In this document: positions 46,537-59,839 of the stretch, piece after piece
Layout: each line of letters begins with the position of its first letter
Numbering within the stretch: position 1 is the stretch's first letter
DNA from: Progne subis subis
Taxonomy: Eukaryota > Chordata > Aves > Passeriformes > Hirundinidae
DNA length: 64,000 bases
NCBI GenBank assembly: GCA_022316685.1
Contig: JAKJHU010000082.1
Location: 1,984,001 to 2,048,000, forward strand
Direction of reading: 5' to 3'
Position numbers and translations under genes: made by a program
Notes under the pieces: generated by a model
Told to the model about the DNA's origin: nothing
What the model saw: the letters and a program-made list of their open reading frames with translations, nothing else
Database searches by the model: none

Positions 46537-49500
46537 ACTCTGAGCCGTGTACCTACAGTAATATGACCTCAGACCATTAAAATCACATACTTGGGTCTGG
46601 TTTAGGATTTGTATATAAATGTTGTACAGAGACACTTTATAAGAGCTTGGTGAAGCAGAATCTGGTCTTGGATTTCCATAGTACAGGGTTTAAGAGAAAG
46701 GAATTGAAAGTTTGGGAGAATGTTTGTTGAAATTCCTGATGAATTGCACCAAGTCAGTCTGTTTATCAAAGCGCTGTCATCTTTGTAAGACTAAATGATG
46801 GGGAAATACACACGGTGAAAAATCCCACATCATGAAAAAATTGATTAATCTCTTAAACTCTTCTTCCAAATGTTTTGTTGGAGCAAAACATATACAAAGC
46901 TGACCTTTGGAGGATGTTGCTGTGAACTTGAGAGGGCTCTGGCTTACCTGAGACCTTCTGCAGTCACAGACCATTACTTCACATTGCAGTGCTGCTGGGA
47001 GGAAAAGGGCACATGCTGAGTTCAGGCAGGCAGTATGAAAATTGTGCAGAATGTTTTCAGCAGATTCCTCAACCGAAGTTGCGTTTCTCTGTATTAGTGA
47101 TGGTAAAAGCAAACAGCAGTTGCCTTGTTGGGATGGTTTCTCCACCTCAGAAACAGCCAGCATGGGCTTGCAAAAGGGCACTGTTTCCCCAGGCAGCTTG
47201 TTGAGTCAGCTGCTGCTCCTGTGCCAGATTTGTGTCTGAACTCTGAACCACTGCTCTCTAGGGCACTGGAGAGCAGCACTGAGGGAGGAGGGATGTGTTG
47301 GGGACACTCTCTCGGTGTGCCAGGCTTCAGAAATGGATGAGCACAATCCTGGCAGGTGCTGAGCCCCCGCTGGCCCTGCTGGCCATGGAGCTGATGTCTC
47401 TCAGGACAATCTGTTTGCTTCCAGCCTGCGTGTCCTGGGCAGGAACGTGTGTGAGAGCATCAGACACACTCAGGGGCGCTTGTTAAGCCCCTTTGAGATG
47501 TGCTGTGCTTCTCTGAGGTTCAGGTGCCCCCACAGTGATGCCCAGCACATCGAGGGGACACGCAGCGGTGACAAACTCAGAGTGGCAGAGAACAGCCACC
47601 TCCTCAGTGGCAAGGGAGAGAAAAGTTGGCTGGCTAAAAAGAAAGCATGCAAAAAATCCTAGGAATTCACACCCAAGAAAATCCTGAACTCTTTGATTCG
47701 AAAGCTCAGTGGCAAGAGTCTTTTCACTGAAGCCAGTAGAGCTGGCTTAAAACAAATAAGAGGTGATTCACACTAAAACTGTCCAATTCTTCTTTTCCTT
47801 CCCTCATACAACACAGGCACTAACATTTGTAGGGAGTGCAGGCAAATGCTTTTTGTTTCTGTGCAGAAGTTAATTTTGTCCATGGAAATAGTTGCAACTG
47901 CAATATTTTATTATCAGTTGTTTTGCACTTTCCATGGAACTATGCACCCCCATTGTTTTTCTTTAACTCTTCTGTTTCATTAGGAGTAGCTTCCTGAGAC
48001 TTCAGACATAAGAGCTGATGTCTCTGCTGGAGTCTCTGAATGGCTCTCCAGGACTGGGATGAGCTGTCAGGAGATTCCTCTGGAGCTAGCAGAAGCTGAT
48101 TCGTGGCAGAAATATCCCAAAATGACCAGACTGTCCCTATTCAGCAGGACACTGAAGTGAATCTCTTTGATGTTAATAGTATGTAAATATTGACTTGAGG
48201 TGTTCGGTGCAGTAGGAATGTTAATTAAAATACGCTCTCTTCAGTAATGTGGCTTAGATAAAATCAAACTCTTGGACAACTTTAGTAAAGAAATGTTTCC
48301 CACAATATTTGTAAATATGCGGTGGAACTGGTTTTGATTTTTAGTGCAGATTTATTACTTTAATTTATTTTCTTGTTTCCACTGCATTTGGAAATCTCTG
48401 AAAAAGAAAATTTGAAAGTTTTTCCATTGCATTCATTCATCCATTCAAGTTTATCATCACTTGGATGTCTTTTACAACTAAGAATCAAATCCATGAGCTT
48501 TTTTGGTGTATTGATGAATGTTTGCTTTCAGTTGAAAAGTAATTAAGACTTCTCAGCTAGCACGTCTATTTACATATAGTAAATATGCTGCAACAATATT
48601 TTCCTGTCAAGGCTAACTATTTAAAAAAAAACACAGAAGTTTGAAGGCATCAAACTTTCCAAATTTCCTTTAGGTTTTTGAAATTGCTAGAAAATGTGGT
48701 TTTCCTCTTACAAGTTTGATAAAAGCACTGAAGAGTCACACCTCCCTACATATGGAATTACATTTAGCAAAAAATGTAGAATTTATCCCCTATTAGTAGA
48801 GAAAAGTAACCTTTTGATCAAATGCTAGCATGAAAAATCTGTGGGGAGATTCAGTAAGACCCTCATCAATTGTCACCAAAACATCAAGAATCTCAGCTGT
48901 GCTTTTTCTTCTCTGTTTTTTAAGGAGAAAAAAATATTAGTTCATAGAAACCTTTCAGTGTCAGTCCCTCAGAATTAATCAGTTTCCTGTGCAGAAGGAT
49001 GTAGGACATACTTAAAGGACTGGGTTGACTTGTCACTGTAGCATCTACACACTGATTTTATTCCCTCACCAGCCTTGTGAAGAAGATAAATCCCTTCCAT
49101 AGTGCTGGAAGTGGGATCCACTTTGTGCACTTTGTGACTGGAGCTACCCCTGGCTGAACCAAGGGCTGTGCCCTACTTGTCCTGGCACCACAATCCACAA
49201 CCATGAGAGCGATCCATGGTTGCTGCCAGCCTTGGTGAGAGACAGCACATCTCCTGTAGCCTCATGTGGAGTGTTCACCATCATTGGGAGAGTTTGGGGT
49301 TTGTTTCACTGCTGCTGTGGGATCATTTAGCAAAGCAGAGCAGGAGTTACTGGATCACAGCAGTCACCACACTCCTGGGCAGGCCTGAGAGGAGTATTCA
49401 TTCCCTCAGACTGAAATGTTTGATTTGGTTTGAAATAGCCCTGGCGGTTTGCAAGGCTGATTTTCTTAGTAGGTGCTGGTTGGGGATATTTGTTTGGAGA

Positions 49501-51246
49501 ATTGCTTTGCTTTGCAGTCTGATTTTCTAGGGCAGTGTTTGGGGTACAGGAAATGTTTCTAGGGAGAGCAAGTTTCCAGTCCTTTTGCGTGTGTTCTGTG
49601 GCCTTGTTGGTGACGTGTCCATGCTGGGTGGCAGCTTTCTTCTACCAGAGGTGTCATTTTTGGAAGCAGGTTTATCACACAGCACCCTTCAGATCCTTCA
49701 CAGCCTGGCTTTTCTGTGCTTCCCAGACAGCGCTGAAGAAAACATCACCCAGAGATGATGCTGTTCCAATTTACAGGACTTCTCATCCCCTCTATGCCTA
49801 GACTCGTGAGAGACAGACCAGAGTGCTGCCTTTCATAGGGAATTACAGAAAAATCACAGCAGGGATGGCAGCAAGCAGGGAAGGGAGCAGTGGGGCTTCT
49901 GAGCTGCAGCTTGCAGCCCCTTGCACAGCTCACCTGGGCTGGCAGCGCTCCCGGGGCGTGTGGAACTGTGCAGGGTGACACTTCCGAGACGTGTGCGCTG
50001 TGTTCTGCTGTGCACTCACTGATCTCATCCCATTAATCCCCGGGCTCTGGGGACACCGTGCCAAGGTGAGTTACTGGATCCCATCACATGCAAAGGGATG
50101 GGAGCTACCAGGGAGGAAACCACTGATGTCAAGTCAAGCTCCTGGTAAGTTCATTTCTGGTGAATGCTTGTCATCCAGGCAGGTTTGCTCTAGAGGGAGA
50201 TGGCAGATTCAGGACAGAACACAATCCCTGCTATCAAATGGTAATTACCAGAGCAAATACCTGTCTGTACTCATTTTGAGTTGAGTGCTGAGCAGGTAAC
50301 ACCACTGTGCAGGATGTTGCCCAGGGAATGCAGAGAACTGCAGGATTTCCTGCCATCTTTCCTTAAAGGCTGTAGAACTGAGAGGTGCTCCGTCTGCTTT
50401 ACAAATGTGTTCATTTCTGAGCCAGACTGAGATGCAAATTGTATTTCTGATAGAGAACAATTAGCAGTAGGGGTTCGAAATGTGGCTGGTTTGAGGATTT
50501 TCTGCCTGGTGGCACATTCCCATAGGAAACTGAAGCCCACCAAGGTTTGTCAGGGGGACAGTTCACCACACTGGGGCACAGCCCAAGTTGTTTTCAGGGG
50601 TATTTTGGGATGTGCGCTTCTCTTCCCCATTGTCCCCGTTCTTTTCCTGCTTGGCACCCTAGGTTATATTTCAAGAAGAATTAAATGCATTGGAGCTTTT
50701 TACTGGAGGATTCTGAAGGTTTGTCCCCTCAGGGACTCTTTTGAGCTGATAAGTGACTTCTTAAAGAGGGAGGGGAAAAATCTCCTTTCAAAATTCTTTT
50801 ATTTTTGAGGTTCTGTTAAGGGAGCGGGCTCCTCTGTGCTCTCTTTTGTGCTCATGCATAACACAATGTGATACCTATCATACTGCATAGAAAAGTTGCT
50901 GGGTACAAGCAAAAAGTGCCCTCAGCTTTCCTCTCAACAATGTTTTCAATTTGGAGCAAGTCACAGGCTCTTATTTCTCCCCAGATTATTCCAGGCAGCT
51001 CTCCAGTAAAAATAAGGAATTCATATTTTGAGATGCCAAAAGTCTCAAGGGAAAGTTTTTTCCATCAAGCCTTTCTTTTCATTTAGGCATTGCTCCCCAC
51101 GTTTTCCTCTCTCTTTGGTTTGCCACTTTGTCACTGAATGAAGTCACCTAAGGAGGGAATAAGGAGGAGATTTTCAAGGGATGGGGTTGGGTATCCCATG
51201 AAGTTCTGCAATTCCTTTGATTTCAGAGTGCAAAGAAGCATGAAAC

Positions 51247-51694
51247 TGTTGCCTGTTTTGAGCTTACCTAGAAACAGAGGCCAGACAAAATTAAAAGGAT
51301 AAAAGTGTATATATTTATTGAAGGCCTTCAGGTACATTTAGAGCAGATGGAGCCTCTCCAAGGGGCTACACCCAAAAATGGATACTGGTCATGAGTTTTT
51401 CAGTCAGATACAAGTTTGGTCCGTTTGCATCTCAGGGGTGAATGCTCCAAATACAGCTTCAGGTAATGAAGTCATTCACCCCCAGTTTGCTCCCCCCAAT
51501 TCACTTTTGTTTTTACTTTCCAGGGTCTGAGGCTGTGAGGAGTCCTTGAGTCCCAGGCCTGGAGAGGAATTGTTCTGTCTGAATAAAACAGGAGAACAGC
51601 AGCTGACAGGCTATGGAGCTTTAGAGTTTTACACTGAAGAATTGCAGGATTACAAATATATGAAAAATATAAAAGCTAAAGTCCTAAGGCATCA
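51247..51694 (-). mobile_element. Solo LTR, TGATGCC family, copy A2
   Basis: A 448-bp LTR in reverse orientation from TGTTGCC (decayed TGATGCC) to GGCATCA. Minus-strand polyadenylation signal AATAAA at 51314-51319. Closest by eye to copy A1 (17244). Flanks AAAC and TAGG do not match, so the target duplication is lost or the insertion recombined. Confidence 0.88.
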
Positions 51695-53300
51695 TAGGAA
51701 CAGCCCCACTCTGCCTCTTGAATACATGCTCACTCTCACATCTTCTTCACCCCCACCTCGTTTGTGGGTGACTCATTACCTGGGTTCTGACAAACCCAGC
51801 TCCCAAATAAACTTGAGCAAAGCAGCCAGCAGTAATGTACTGGTTTGTTCATTTGATTTACATTAGAGCAGGTTTATAATGACCATAAATGATTATTTTT
51901 ACAAGAGGTACATAAACAAGTAAAATTGAAATGACTGCTGTGAGTGCTACTGCACATTCCTAATGTTGCATTTCTACGTTTACAAATGAATTCTTTCACT
52001 TCCAGTGGCTGCTGAGTGCCAGCAGGAGCCTGTGGCTGTGCAGGGTGGCAGTCCCTCCTGGAGTGTGTGGATATGGGGAAGGCCATTCCATTCACTTCCA
52101 ATGAGAGCTTTGGGGTTGCACAGCCTCCCTCTAAAGCTTAACCGTCTTTTGTCTTTTAGAACAGCTGATACTCAATATTTTGTGCATCAATCAGTGTTCT
52201 CTCCTGTCCTGGGTGCCAGACGGGTGTAAAGGTTTTACATGCCAGCAGTCCAGGAAGGTCCCTTTGTGCCAGGACAGTCTCCTCCAGCAGAGCTCCGTAC
52301 ACAGATACCCAGTCCCAGAAAAACTGACTCTGTTTCTACACAGGTGTTATTGCAGACAGTGTCAGGCTGTGCCTGCCCTGTCAGAGAACTTGGGCTGTTC
52401 CCTTCAGCACACAGGGAGCCCAAAAACGTTTGGAGCAAACAGGAGAAACAGCACTTTGACTAGGGGAAGCAATCAGGATGTGCAGAAAGCCAGAAACATC
52501 AGAGGAAAACCCAAACTGTTTAGAGATACCTGAGGAAAGAATCTTCATTTCCTTCCAGAAACTGGGGGTGAGTGTCTCAAACCGAGACACGAGTAAATAA
52601 GAATTGGTCACTACAGGAATGGGGACAAAGATGAAGACAGCAGCCAAATTAGACATGTACAAAGTGGCTTTAAAATGTTAATTCCATTGTGTACTTGGTC
52701 AAGTGTGAAGTTCTCTTAACATAATCATTCAGTGTATTTGAAGGATAATAATCTAACGGTGTAGCAGGTGGGATAAAAAGCAAACTCCTGCCTGTCTCAG
52801 CCTGTGCAAGCAAGGTTTGATGTGTGTGCTGCATGGTGATCTCCAGATGCTGAGGTATATGTTATCATTGGATACCTTTATTTCTTAGAGGCAGGTTGGG
52901 TGGCTTTGTAACTTCTCATAGGTGCGAGAATGTCTGAATTAAATAGATGTTTGGAGTAAGTATCAGATTGTGCTTCAGGAACTGGTACTGTTCATTTCCA
53001 CTGTAGGAAGAATTAAAAAAACCCAAATCACACACCCACACACAGAAATACTGAACTTATTAGACCTTCACTATCACAGGTGATAACCTGTATCACATCA
53101 CATGTGGAACTTCTCATACACTGCATAATTTGGGGAAGGCTATTTCATCTGGCACTGTTTCATATCTGCTTGCTGACAGCTTTCTCCACTGTAACTCTGC
53201 TTTGATACTTCAGCTTGGACTTCACTGCACCTCACAAGAGGAGCAGCTGCTGTGTACTTCTGTCATCACACCTGATTATTACTGTTTATTTTTAATTCCA

Positions 53301-53332
<32 letters not shown>

Positions 53333-55936
53333 GCCCATCCTGTTTTTAGCAAGGACAGGCATTCAGTCATGGTCCCCCCTGGCTAATTACAATAAATGAA
53401 TGATCCAAATGTTCCTGGAGCCCTGGTGTTAGATCAGACTGTACAAACAGAACAAAGACGATCCAATCCCTCGTCAGATACTGTGGGCTAAGAACCATGA
53501 GCTGCGTGTGAGCTACAGGCTTGAAAGCCAGCGTATCATCACCTAGAGTTTGATTTTGATTCGGACAGACAGTAAATTACCTTTTAGTATATGGCCACAT
53601 TTGGAATGAAATGACATTTGGCTGCACCAGTTTCTGGACTGCAGGATGGAAGTACAGTGCTGACTGAAGGCCATTGCAGGTTTCTACTGTGATCACCACC
53701 TGGAGCATTTTAGCCACTTCATGTCTGTTATTTCATCTGAAAATAGGAATGATACTTCCCAAGAGTGCTGCCATATTTGCTGTTTGTAATATCTGTTAAG
53801 ACTCAAACTAAAGACTTTTTAGGAATGTAAAAAGTTATTTCTTCCCATTGGTTATTCTGAAATTACTGTCAAGACAGTCATGCTTTGATTTAAGAACTGC
53901 CAGGTCTCTTGTACCTGCTTTAGGGGGTCAGAGCACTTGGCGGCAGCTGCTGCAGTGGTTTTCCATCTGCCCAGGTCTCTTTAACACGTGTATTGTAGTG
54001 CTGAGTAACTCTATTCATTCCAGCTTATGTCATCTTGGATCTTTCTTCAGGCCAAACCGAAACACTCCTGCTCACAATGAGTAGTACCACACTCCATAAA
54101 ATGTCTCATTGATTTCAGAAAGGCTTCCACTGATATGTTGTACTATTCATTGTTAACTAAGGGAATAAATATCTCAGTCTGTCTGTACAGTGAGAGCAGC
54201 AGAAACTGGAGGATGGGGAGTGGGAATTACAGAGACAAGGAAACCTTTCATTTTAAAAAGATGCAAAGAAAACGTGATTCATCTGAATGTCTTAACTCTA
54301 AAGAAAAGCTTTCACTGGCAAATGATAGAATATAGTATAGTGGCTGACATCTGTAGTAAAGCAGAATTTAGAAATCTCAAACAAGATTATAAATTACTTG
54401 GCTGTTGCATCATAAATTTTACCTAAACAGTGGAAATTCAACTGAAGTATGGCTTTAACCACTGAAGAATTCCAGGATGTAAAAGATGTGGTGTTTCTGG
54501 GAGTGAGGCAGGCGTTTGTTTGGGTTCAGTTGCATTCATTTTCTGTCACATTTTACAGGCAGCTCCAGTCACATAATACACCTGCAGCACAGCTTCAGAG
54601 CTATTGAAAAAAACAGAGGTTTAATTTAGTGGTTTTAAAGGCTACATAAGGACATAATAACACCTGAGTCAAAAGTATTTTATACCTGTAAATGTTTTGA
54701 CCTCTGTTGCTCAGAGCCCTGCAAGAACAGACCCCACTCTCCTGGTACAGCCCGTGCTGAGCAGTGCTTGGCAGCAGGCTGGCAGATTGTCTTGGAGTGA
54801 CACAGATTTAACTGTAGGATGTAAAGAAGTGGAAGAGCCCCCAGCTGCATGTGCAACTGTGCAATTTTTAAAAGAAAAATGCAACTGTGCGTGCCGTGCT
54901 GGTTTAGACCAAAGCACAGGTCATACTGGAAGGTGCAGAAAACAGCTGTACCTTCCCTCCCATCCTAATGCTATCCCCACACTCTCTTGCACAATCCCCT
55001 TCTTCCTCCCCTCCACAGAGGAAGAGCGAAACCGCCGCCGTTCCCGTCTGTCCCCGTGGGCTGACGTTAACCTGTGCCTCATCCTGTGTGTGGGATGGGC
55101 TGTGCTGAGGGCAGGCTCTCCCAGGAAAGCTGTCCCAGGTACTGAGCTGGCTGAAACGGGTGCTCTTGGGCTGTTGCTGTGTGTGCCCTGTTAGGAGAGG
55201 CAGTGGAACACACCTGGAAGTGTTTCTGGGCATGGAGCAGCTGCTGCTTTGCTTTGGTGATGCATGGCAGAGAAAGCTGCTCAGCTGTGCACCGCAGGGG
55301 GCTTTTCCTGGAGATGCATTTCAAGGTCTTGATTTTAATGGGAGTTACAGATGCTCAGTTGGTCTGAAAACAAGACAAATTACCTAGACACGCCCTTGGA
55401 ATAGCATTTGGCTGATGTTTGCAATTGCCTATTTCTGACTATTTTTGATTGTAGAGTGATGAAGAAAGTCACTGAAAGTTCAGCAACCATAATCTCATGC
55501 ATGCTTTATTATTTCCATTGCTGCTGCACCCAGAATTCCCAATTAAAGGAGTTACGTTTGTAATTTGGGTGGAGTCTTTCCTTTTCAATAGGTAAGCAAA
55601 AAGACAGTAATGAATTTCGTACCAGGCTACCTCTGCCTACTCAGCTTTCATTTAAAGCAGACTGTCTCAGAAAAGAGCAGAATTAAAGCACTGGTAATTT
55701 TCAAATGGACGGGTAGATCAGACTTTTAGTTGTGTTTGTGATTTTGCTGCCTTGAAGTTTTCCTGGAGAGCTGGTAAAGCAGAGAATAGTCTTCCAACAC
55801 AAACCCTGAGCTTAATCAGTCCTTTTGTGACTCTAAGCCAAACTCATCTTTCAGTTACATCCAATTCAGTCCAGTTAATTTTTCCTTGGCACGAGCCATT
55901 ATTAACAGTGCTCAAATAATTCGTATTTTCATAAAA
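51695..55936. other. Unique non-coding DNA
   Basis: No gene recognised. The T28 run at 53302-53329 is listed separately. A possible exon-like segment at 55019-55138 (pyrimidine tract, AG, open frame rich in CpG, then GTACTG) is weak and described only as a finding. Confidence 0.45.
53302..53329 (+). repeat. T28 homopolymer
   Basis: Twenty-eight consecutive T. No recognisable retroposed sequence is attached on either side. Confidence 0.9.
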
Positions 55937-56099
55937 CCATAGAACACTTGGGTTGGAAAGGACCTTTGTTAAAGGTCATCTAGTCCAAGCTCCTGCCTCC
56001 ATGCTTAGGTACAAGGTTTAGGGTTGTACTTGACAGTGCTGAGTTAGAGGTTGGACTTCATGATGTCAAAGGTCTTCTCCAGTCTCAACAATTCTATGG
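55937..56099. mobile_element. Fold-back pair of CR1-type ends
   Basis: The left arm (CCATAGAACACTTGGGTTGG and on to about 55990) is an antisense CR1-like tail. The right arm (from GGTTGGACTTCATGATGTCA to ATTCTATGG at 56099) is a sense CR1-like tail. The arms are imperfect inverted repeats of each other, so the 163 bp can fold into one hairpin, with the end octamers CCATAGAA and TTCTATGG facing outward. It may be two CR1 tails inserted head to head, or a non-autonomous repeat built from them. Confidence 0.65.
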
Positions 56100-59000
56100 C
56101 TCTTGAAATGACCAGAAGGTCATTTATTTTCTTCTCTAGTTAGAAGGTTAAAGAGCAAGGCTCCATTGTATTTAATTAGAAGGAAATAGGAAGAAAGAAT
56201 GTCTAGAGAAAACCCAGGAAATGAAAAAATAAATCAAAATCAGGCTCCGGGGTTTAAAGAAAATCAGCAGCTATTGGGCTTCTGAGGTCTTCTGGCCATC
56301 CCTTCCCTCTCAGGTTAAAAATGCACAGGGTAAGGTGTTCAGAGGCACAGCCCCACAGCAGAGCCTCCAGCGTCACACGGCCGAGGTGCCGGTGACGCAC
56401 GGCACATCCCGCCACGCGCCCGGCGTATTCCTCGCGGAGGAGTCCGGGAGCTGCGCCTCTCCAGTCTCCCTCTTGGGCTTTTGGCCAAGAGCGCTGAGGC
56501 TTTGAGAAGCAGGATTGTTCTGAAAGGGGGTGGCAGTTCCAAGCAGCCATTTGCCGTGGGATGGCACATCCATCATCTCCCTGTAATCCACGACTGCGTG
56601 TGCTCACATCACAGACAGTGCTCTTTTCACTGGCTGAGCGGCTGCTGCGCCTGCCAGAGAATTAGGGAGAACTGGCCAGCCTTCAAGATTTCTTCACAAG
56701 GACTTCTTAATCAGCTCCCATGCCTCTGTACGCTCATGGCTGTGTGTCTGGTAATTTGCTGTACTTTATGTACACTCTGTTCATCATACAGATTGGCTTT
56801 TTTCTTTCTGCAGCAATTCCTCTCACTTTGCCAACACCTTGCCATTTGCAGCTTTAATGCCTATCGATAGCACTTCATCAGCAATAGCTGCCAGTCTATA
56901 TTCTTTTTACAAGATGTTCACCCTTGATTTTTATAGATAGTTACAAATTTAGTCACAAACTGATTGAATACTTTGTTTTCATTTGCTTGTCGCACGGAGT
57001 AGATTCATCAAAATGAATGGATCATCAGAAGATTGAGAACAGCGATAGAGAAGCTTCTCTAGGATGGATTAGTGTCCCAGGCCAGAGTCAGCTCTGACAA
57101 ACCCATCCTTGTGTGCTTTCTCTGGGTTTTAAGCCTTCACCAAGAGGGTTTTCACAGCATCCCATAGGCAGCTGCCTGCATAGCCCTAATGCTGGTCCTC
57201 ATCCCACTGCCAGCACACAGTCCCTAATTTGATTTTCCTCTGCCCTGGGAATCTTCACTCCCCAGACCGAGCCACGGGAACCTGAGCAATCACATTGTTA
57301 GCAAAGCCAGGGCAGAGAAGGCATTTAATCCCTCGGGTTTTGTAGTGTCCTCTGTCACCCTGAACCATCTAGCACATTTCTCCTGGTCTCCCTTTCACTG
57401 GTGATGGGTCTTTCCTGTGGCATTTCACATCTGTGCCACTTTCACTGCAATTGGAGGTTTTGCTCTCCTGTTTGTCACCATGTGCCCCATCCCACCATCC
57501 TCTCCTTTTCCTGTCTGGCTGAACAGGGACACACCTGATTGAGCTGTGTGGGGCCACTTCTTCTCTGCCTCCCATGCTCTGCCACACAAATTGGAGACAG
57601 TTTGGTAAAACTATTTCTCTCTGACAGATAACAGTTTTAAGCAAAACCTATAACCAAAAAGCATCACTGTGTAACTGGGTAGTGAGACTAGAGTCCAGAG
57701 AAAACTTCAGGCATTTCTCCCAGTCCAGTTTCAAATGCATGTTGGTGCAAGGATTGTAACTTACAAGTCAAGAAATTTGGTTCTAATTTTTTAATGGGAA
57801 TTGATGGAAAAGGGGGATGGGAAAGAGATTTTGCATCAGCCCATGTACAACAAATTCTTTTGCTTCTAAGGGATGATGCTCCAGTAATCCTTGCATAAAC
57901 AAGGCTTGGTATTTTACAAGGAAACTATGTTGTTAGTTCCATTAAAGTTGCACAGAGTTGCGTGACCACTGTCACTCCACAGCAATTTTTTTCTTTTACT
58001 ATCAGTGGCAGAACTAAACTGCCTTTTGATATTCAGTGAGGTTTGTTGCAGAGAAACAGATACAAGATCGTATCTTTTCCTGCCTTCTGCTCTGTAGCTA
58101 GAAATAAATGCTTTGAGTGTTGCAAGGTCTCATCTCACAATACCTTCTGCTTTTTGGAATAGCCATGGTGGAACTGAGGGGTTCTTATGGCTGGATGACA
58201 CATCACAGGAGTATTTTTGTGTTTTGTTATAGCAGCCTTGAGTTGCTTTCAGCTTTGGAGATGTCAGGAGCATGTAGTGCTTGAGTGTACCTTGAGGTCA
58301 GTGATAGAGGGAGGTCTCAGAGCATATGCCAGACTTGGATACACATGTGGTCAGTTGAAGATACAGTGAAATTATTACTTCTATCTCTTCTAAATATTTT
58401 GAATGCTTAAAATGTAGATCTGTAACTAGAGGGCTGTTAATCTGTGGGGTTTCTAGTTCAGGGGTTGATTACAACCTCACGGATGGCTGGTAACTTGGTA
58501 ACTGTTCTGGACACCAGTAGATGTTGGGGTTTAATTGAATGTTCAAATGTCCACTGTTGCTCTTTGATGCCCTTTATTACCATTGTTTATATCTTCTCAT
58601 TTTTGATTTGATGGTGGTGCTTGAATGCCCCAGTCAAGATCACAACCTTGGCTACTGCAGGTGCACAGAAATTACTGTCCACATCCCAAAGAGCCTACAC
58701 AGGCCAGCAGAGAAAACTGAATGGTTGTAAATCATCTTCTGAGCTTTTCTTTTTATAGTTCATGGCTCAGGGAACACAACTCAGCAGCAGTGGTTAGAAA
58801 GACTCTTCCATTCACCTTGCACTGCCTCTGCCTGTCTGGGAAATTGTTACCTCTGCTTTGTAACACACCAGTCTTTTTGAACCTTTGTTTCAGATCTCTA
58901 ATCTATCTGTAAATTAGATATTTTTCTGGCTGCCTCATCTTCTCCATCATCTGGCTCCAGTTATGTGATGCTCACATGCTATCTCTGAATAAATGTTCTT

Positions 59001-59337
59001 TGAAGTTATAAAGCAGAAACATGCCCTAGGTAAGCTACTTTGATACAGCTGCTTCAAGCAGGGAGAGCACAGCTGAAGTATCATGGTTAATTTCACTGAT
59101 CTCGACTCAAGTTAAATACGAGTTTAATAAAGTCCAACAGATGCTCAGTTTACTATTCCTGAAAACCTAGTTTCTTCAAATTCTTTACCCAAGCAGACAG
59201 TCTGTCATGTTTTCTTTTCTGGTAAAGGATATATTACTTGGGCTAGATTTTTGTAAGATGTCAGATGACAGGAATGGGCCTACTGAGCCCAATCCAAGAT
59301 GCTTAGTGTTCTCTGGAGAAAAAAATATGTAACTGCT
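56100..59337. other. Unique non-coding DNA with a CpG patch
   Basis: No gene recognised. The dense CpG patch at 56370-56454 is listed separately. A 117-codon minus-strand frame crosses it without recognisable similarity. The rest is AT-rich without identified repeats. Confidence 0.45.
56370..56454. promoter_or_regulatory. Dense CpG patch (15 CpG in 85 bp)
   Basis: By count 15 CpG dinucleotides occur in 85 bases, the densest in the window, while the flanks have few. Retained CpG in a depleted background suggests an unmethylated regulatory site, a recent insertion, or a coding exon under constraint. The sequence does not decide between these. Confidence 0.35.
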
Positions 59338-59839
59338 TGTCCAGTTTTTAGATGGGATAGGGTTAATTTTCATCTTAGTCCAGTGCTATGTTTTGAATTC
59401 AGGATGAGAGCAATGTTGATAAGACACTTATGTTTTGATTGTTGTTAAGCAGAGCTTAGCCTGAGTCAAGGCCTTCTCTGTTTCCCATGCTCTGCCAGGG
59501 AGGAAGTGCAGGAGGGAGGGAGCGTGACCAGGACACCTGACCTGAGCTGGCCAAAGGGAGGCTCCATGCCTCCTTCCCAGTGTACAAACTGGGAGGAGCT
59601 GGCCAGGAGGCACTGGTCACTGCCTGGGGACAGGCTGGGCATTGGCCAGCGGGTGGTGAGCAAATGTGCAGTGCATCACTGACTTCTCTTGGGTTTTATT
59701 CCTCTCTCCTTTTCATTACAATTGTTAGGTTTAGTTTCTTGGGGTTTTTTTCTGATTCTCCTGCCCTCAGAGATAGGGATGGGGGACTGAGCCAGAAGCT
59801 CTGTGGTACTCAGCTGCCAGCTGAGGTTAAACCATGACG
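59338..59839 (+). mobile_element. ERVL-like solo LTR, 502 bp, perfect 5-bp duplication
   Basis: Starts TGTCCAGTTTTTAGATGGGA and ends GGTTAAACCATGACG (the usual terminal ACA is here ACG). Internal landmarks of the avian ERVL LTR are present in order: AGGATGAGAGCAATGTTGAT, CATGCTCTGCCAG, GAGCTGGCCAAAGGGA, GGGCATTGGCCAGCGG and GGTGGTGAGCAAATG. The 5 bases on each side are identical (CTGCT at 59333-59337 and 59840-59844), the target duplication size expected for ERVL. The TATA box is decayed (TACAAA, 59583-59588), so promoter activity is doubtful. Confidence 0.93.

Larger units (their letters stand above)
42604..51246. other. Mostly unique non-coding DNA
   Basis: No recognisable gene. Simple sequence at 43261-43350, a (GGAA)n patch near 43472-43490 and the long ORF at 45484 are listed or noted separately. 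AT-rich repeat-free blocks occur at about 48170-48900. Confidence 0.45.
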
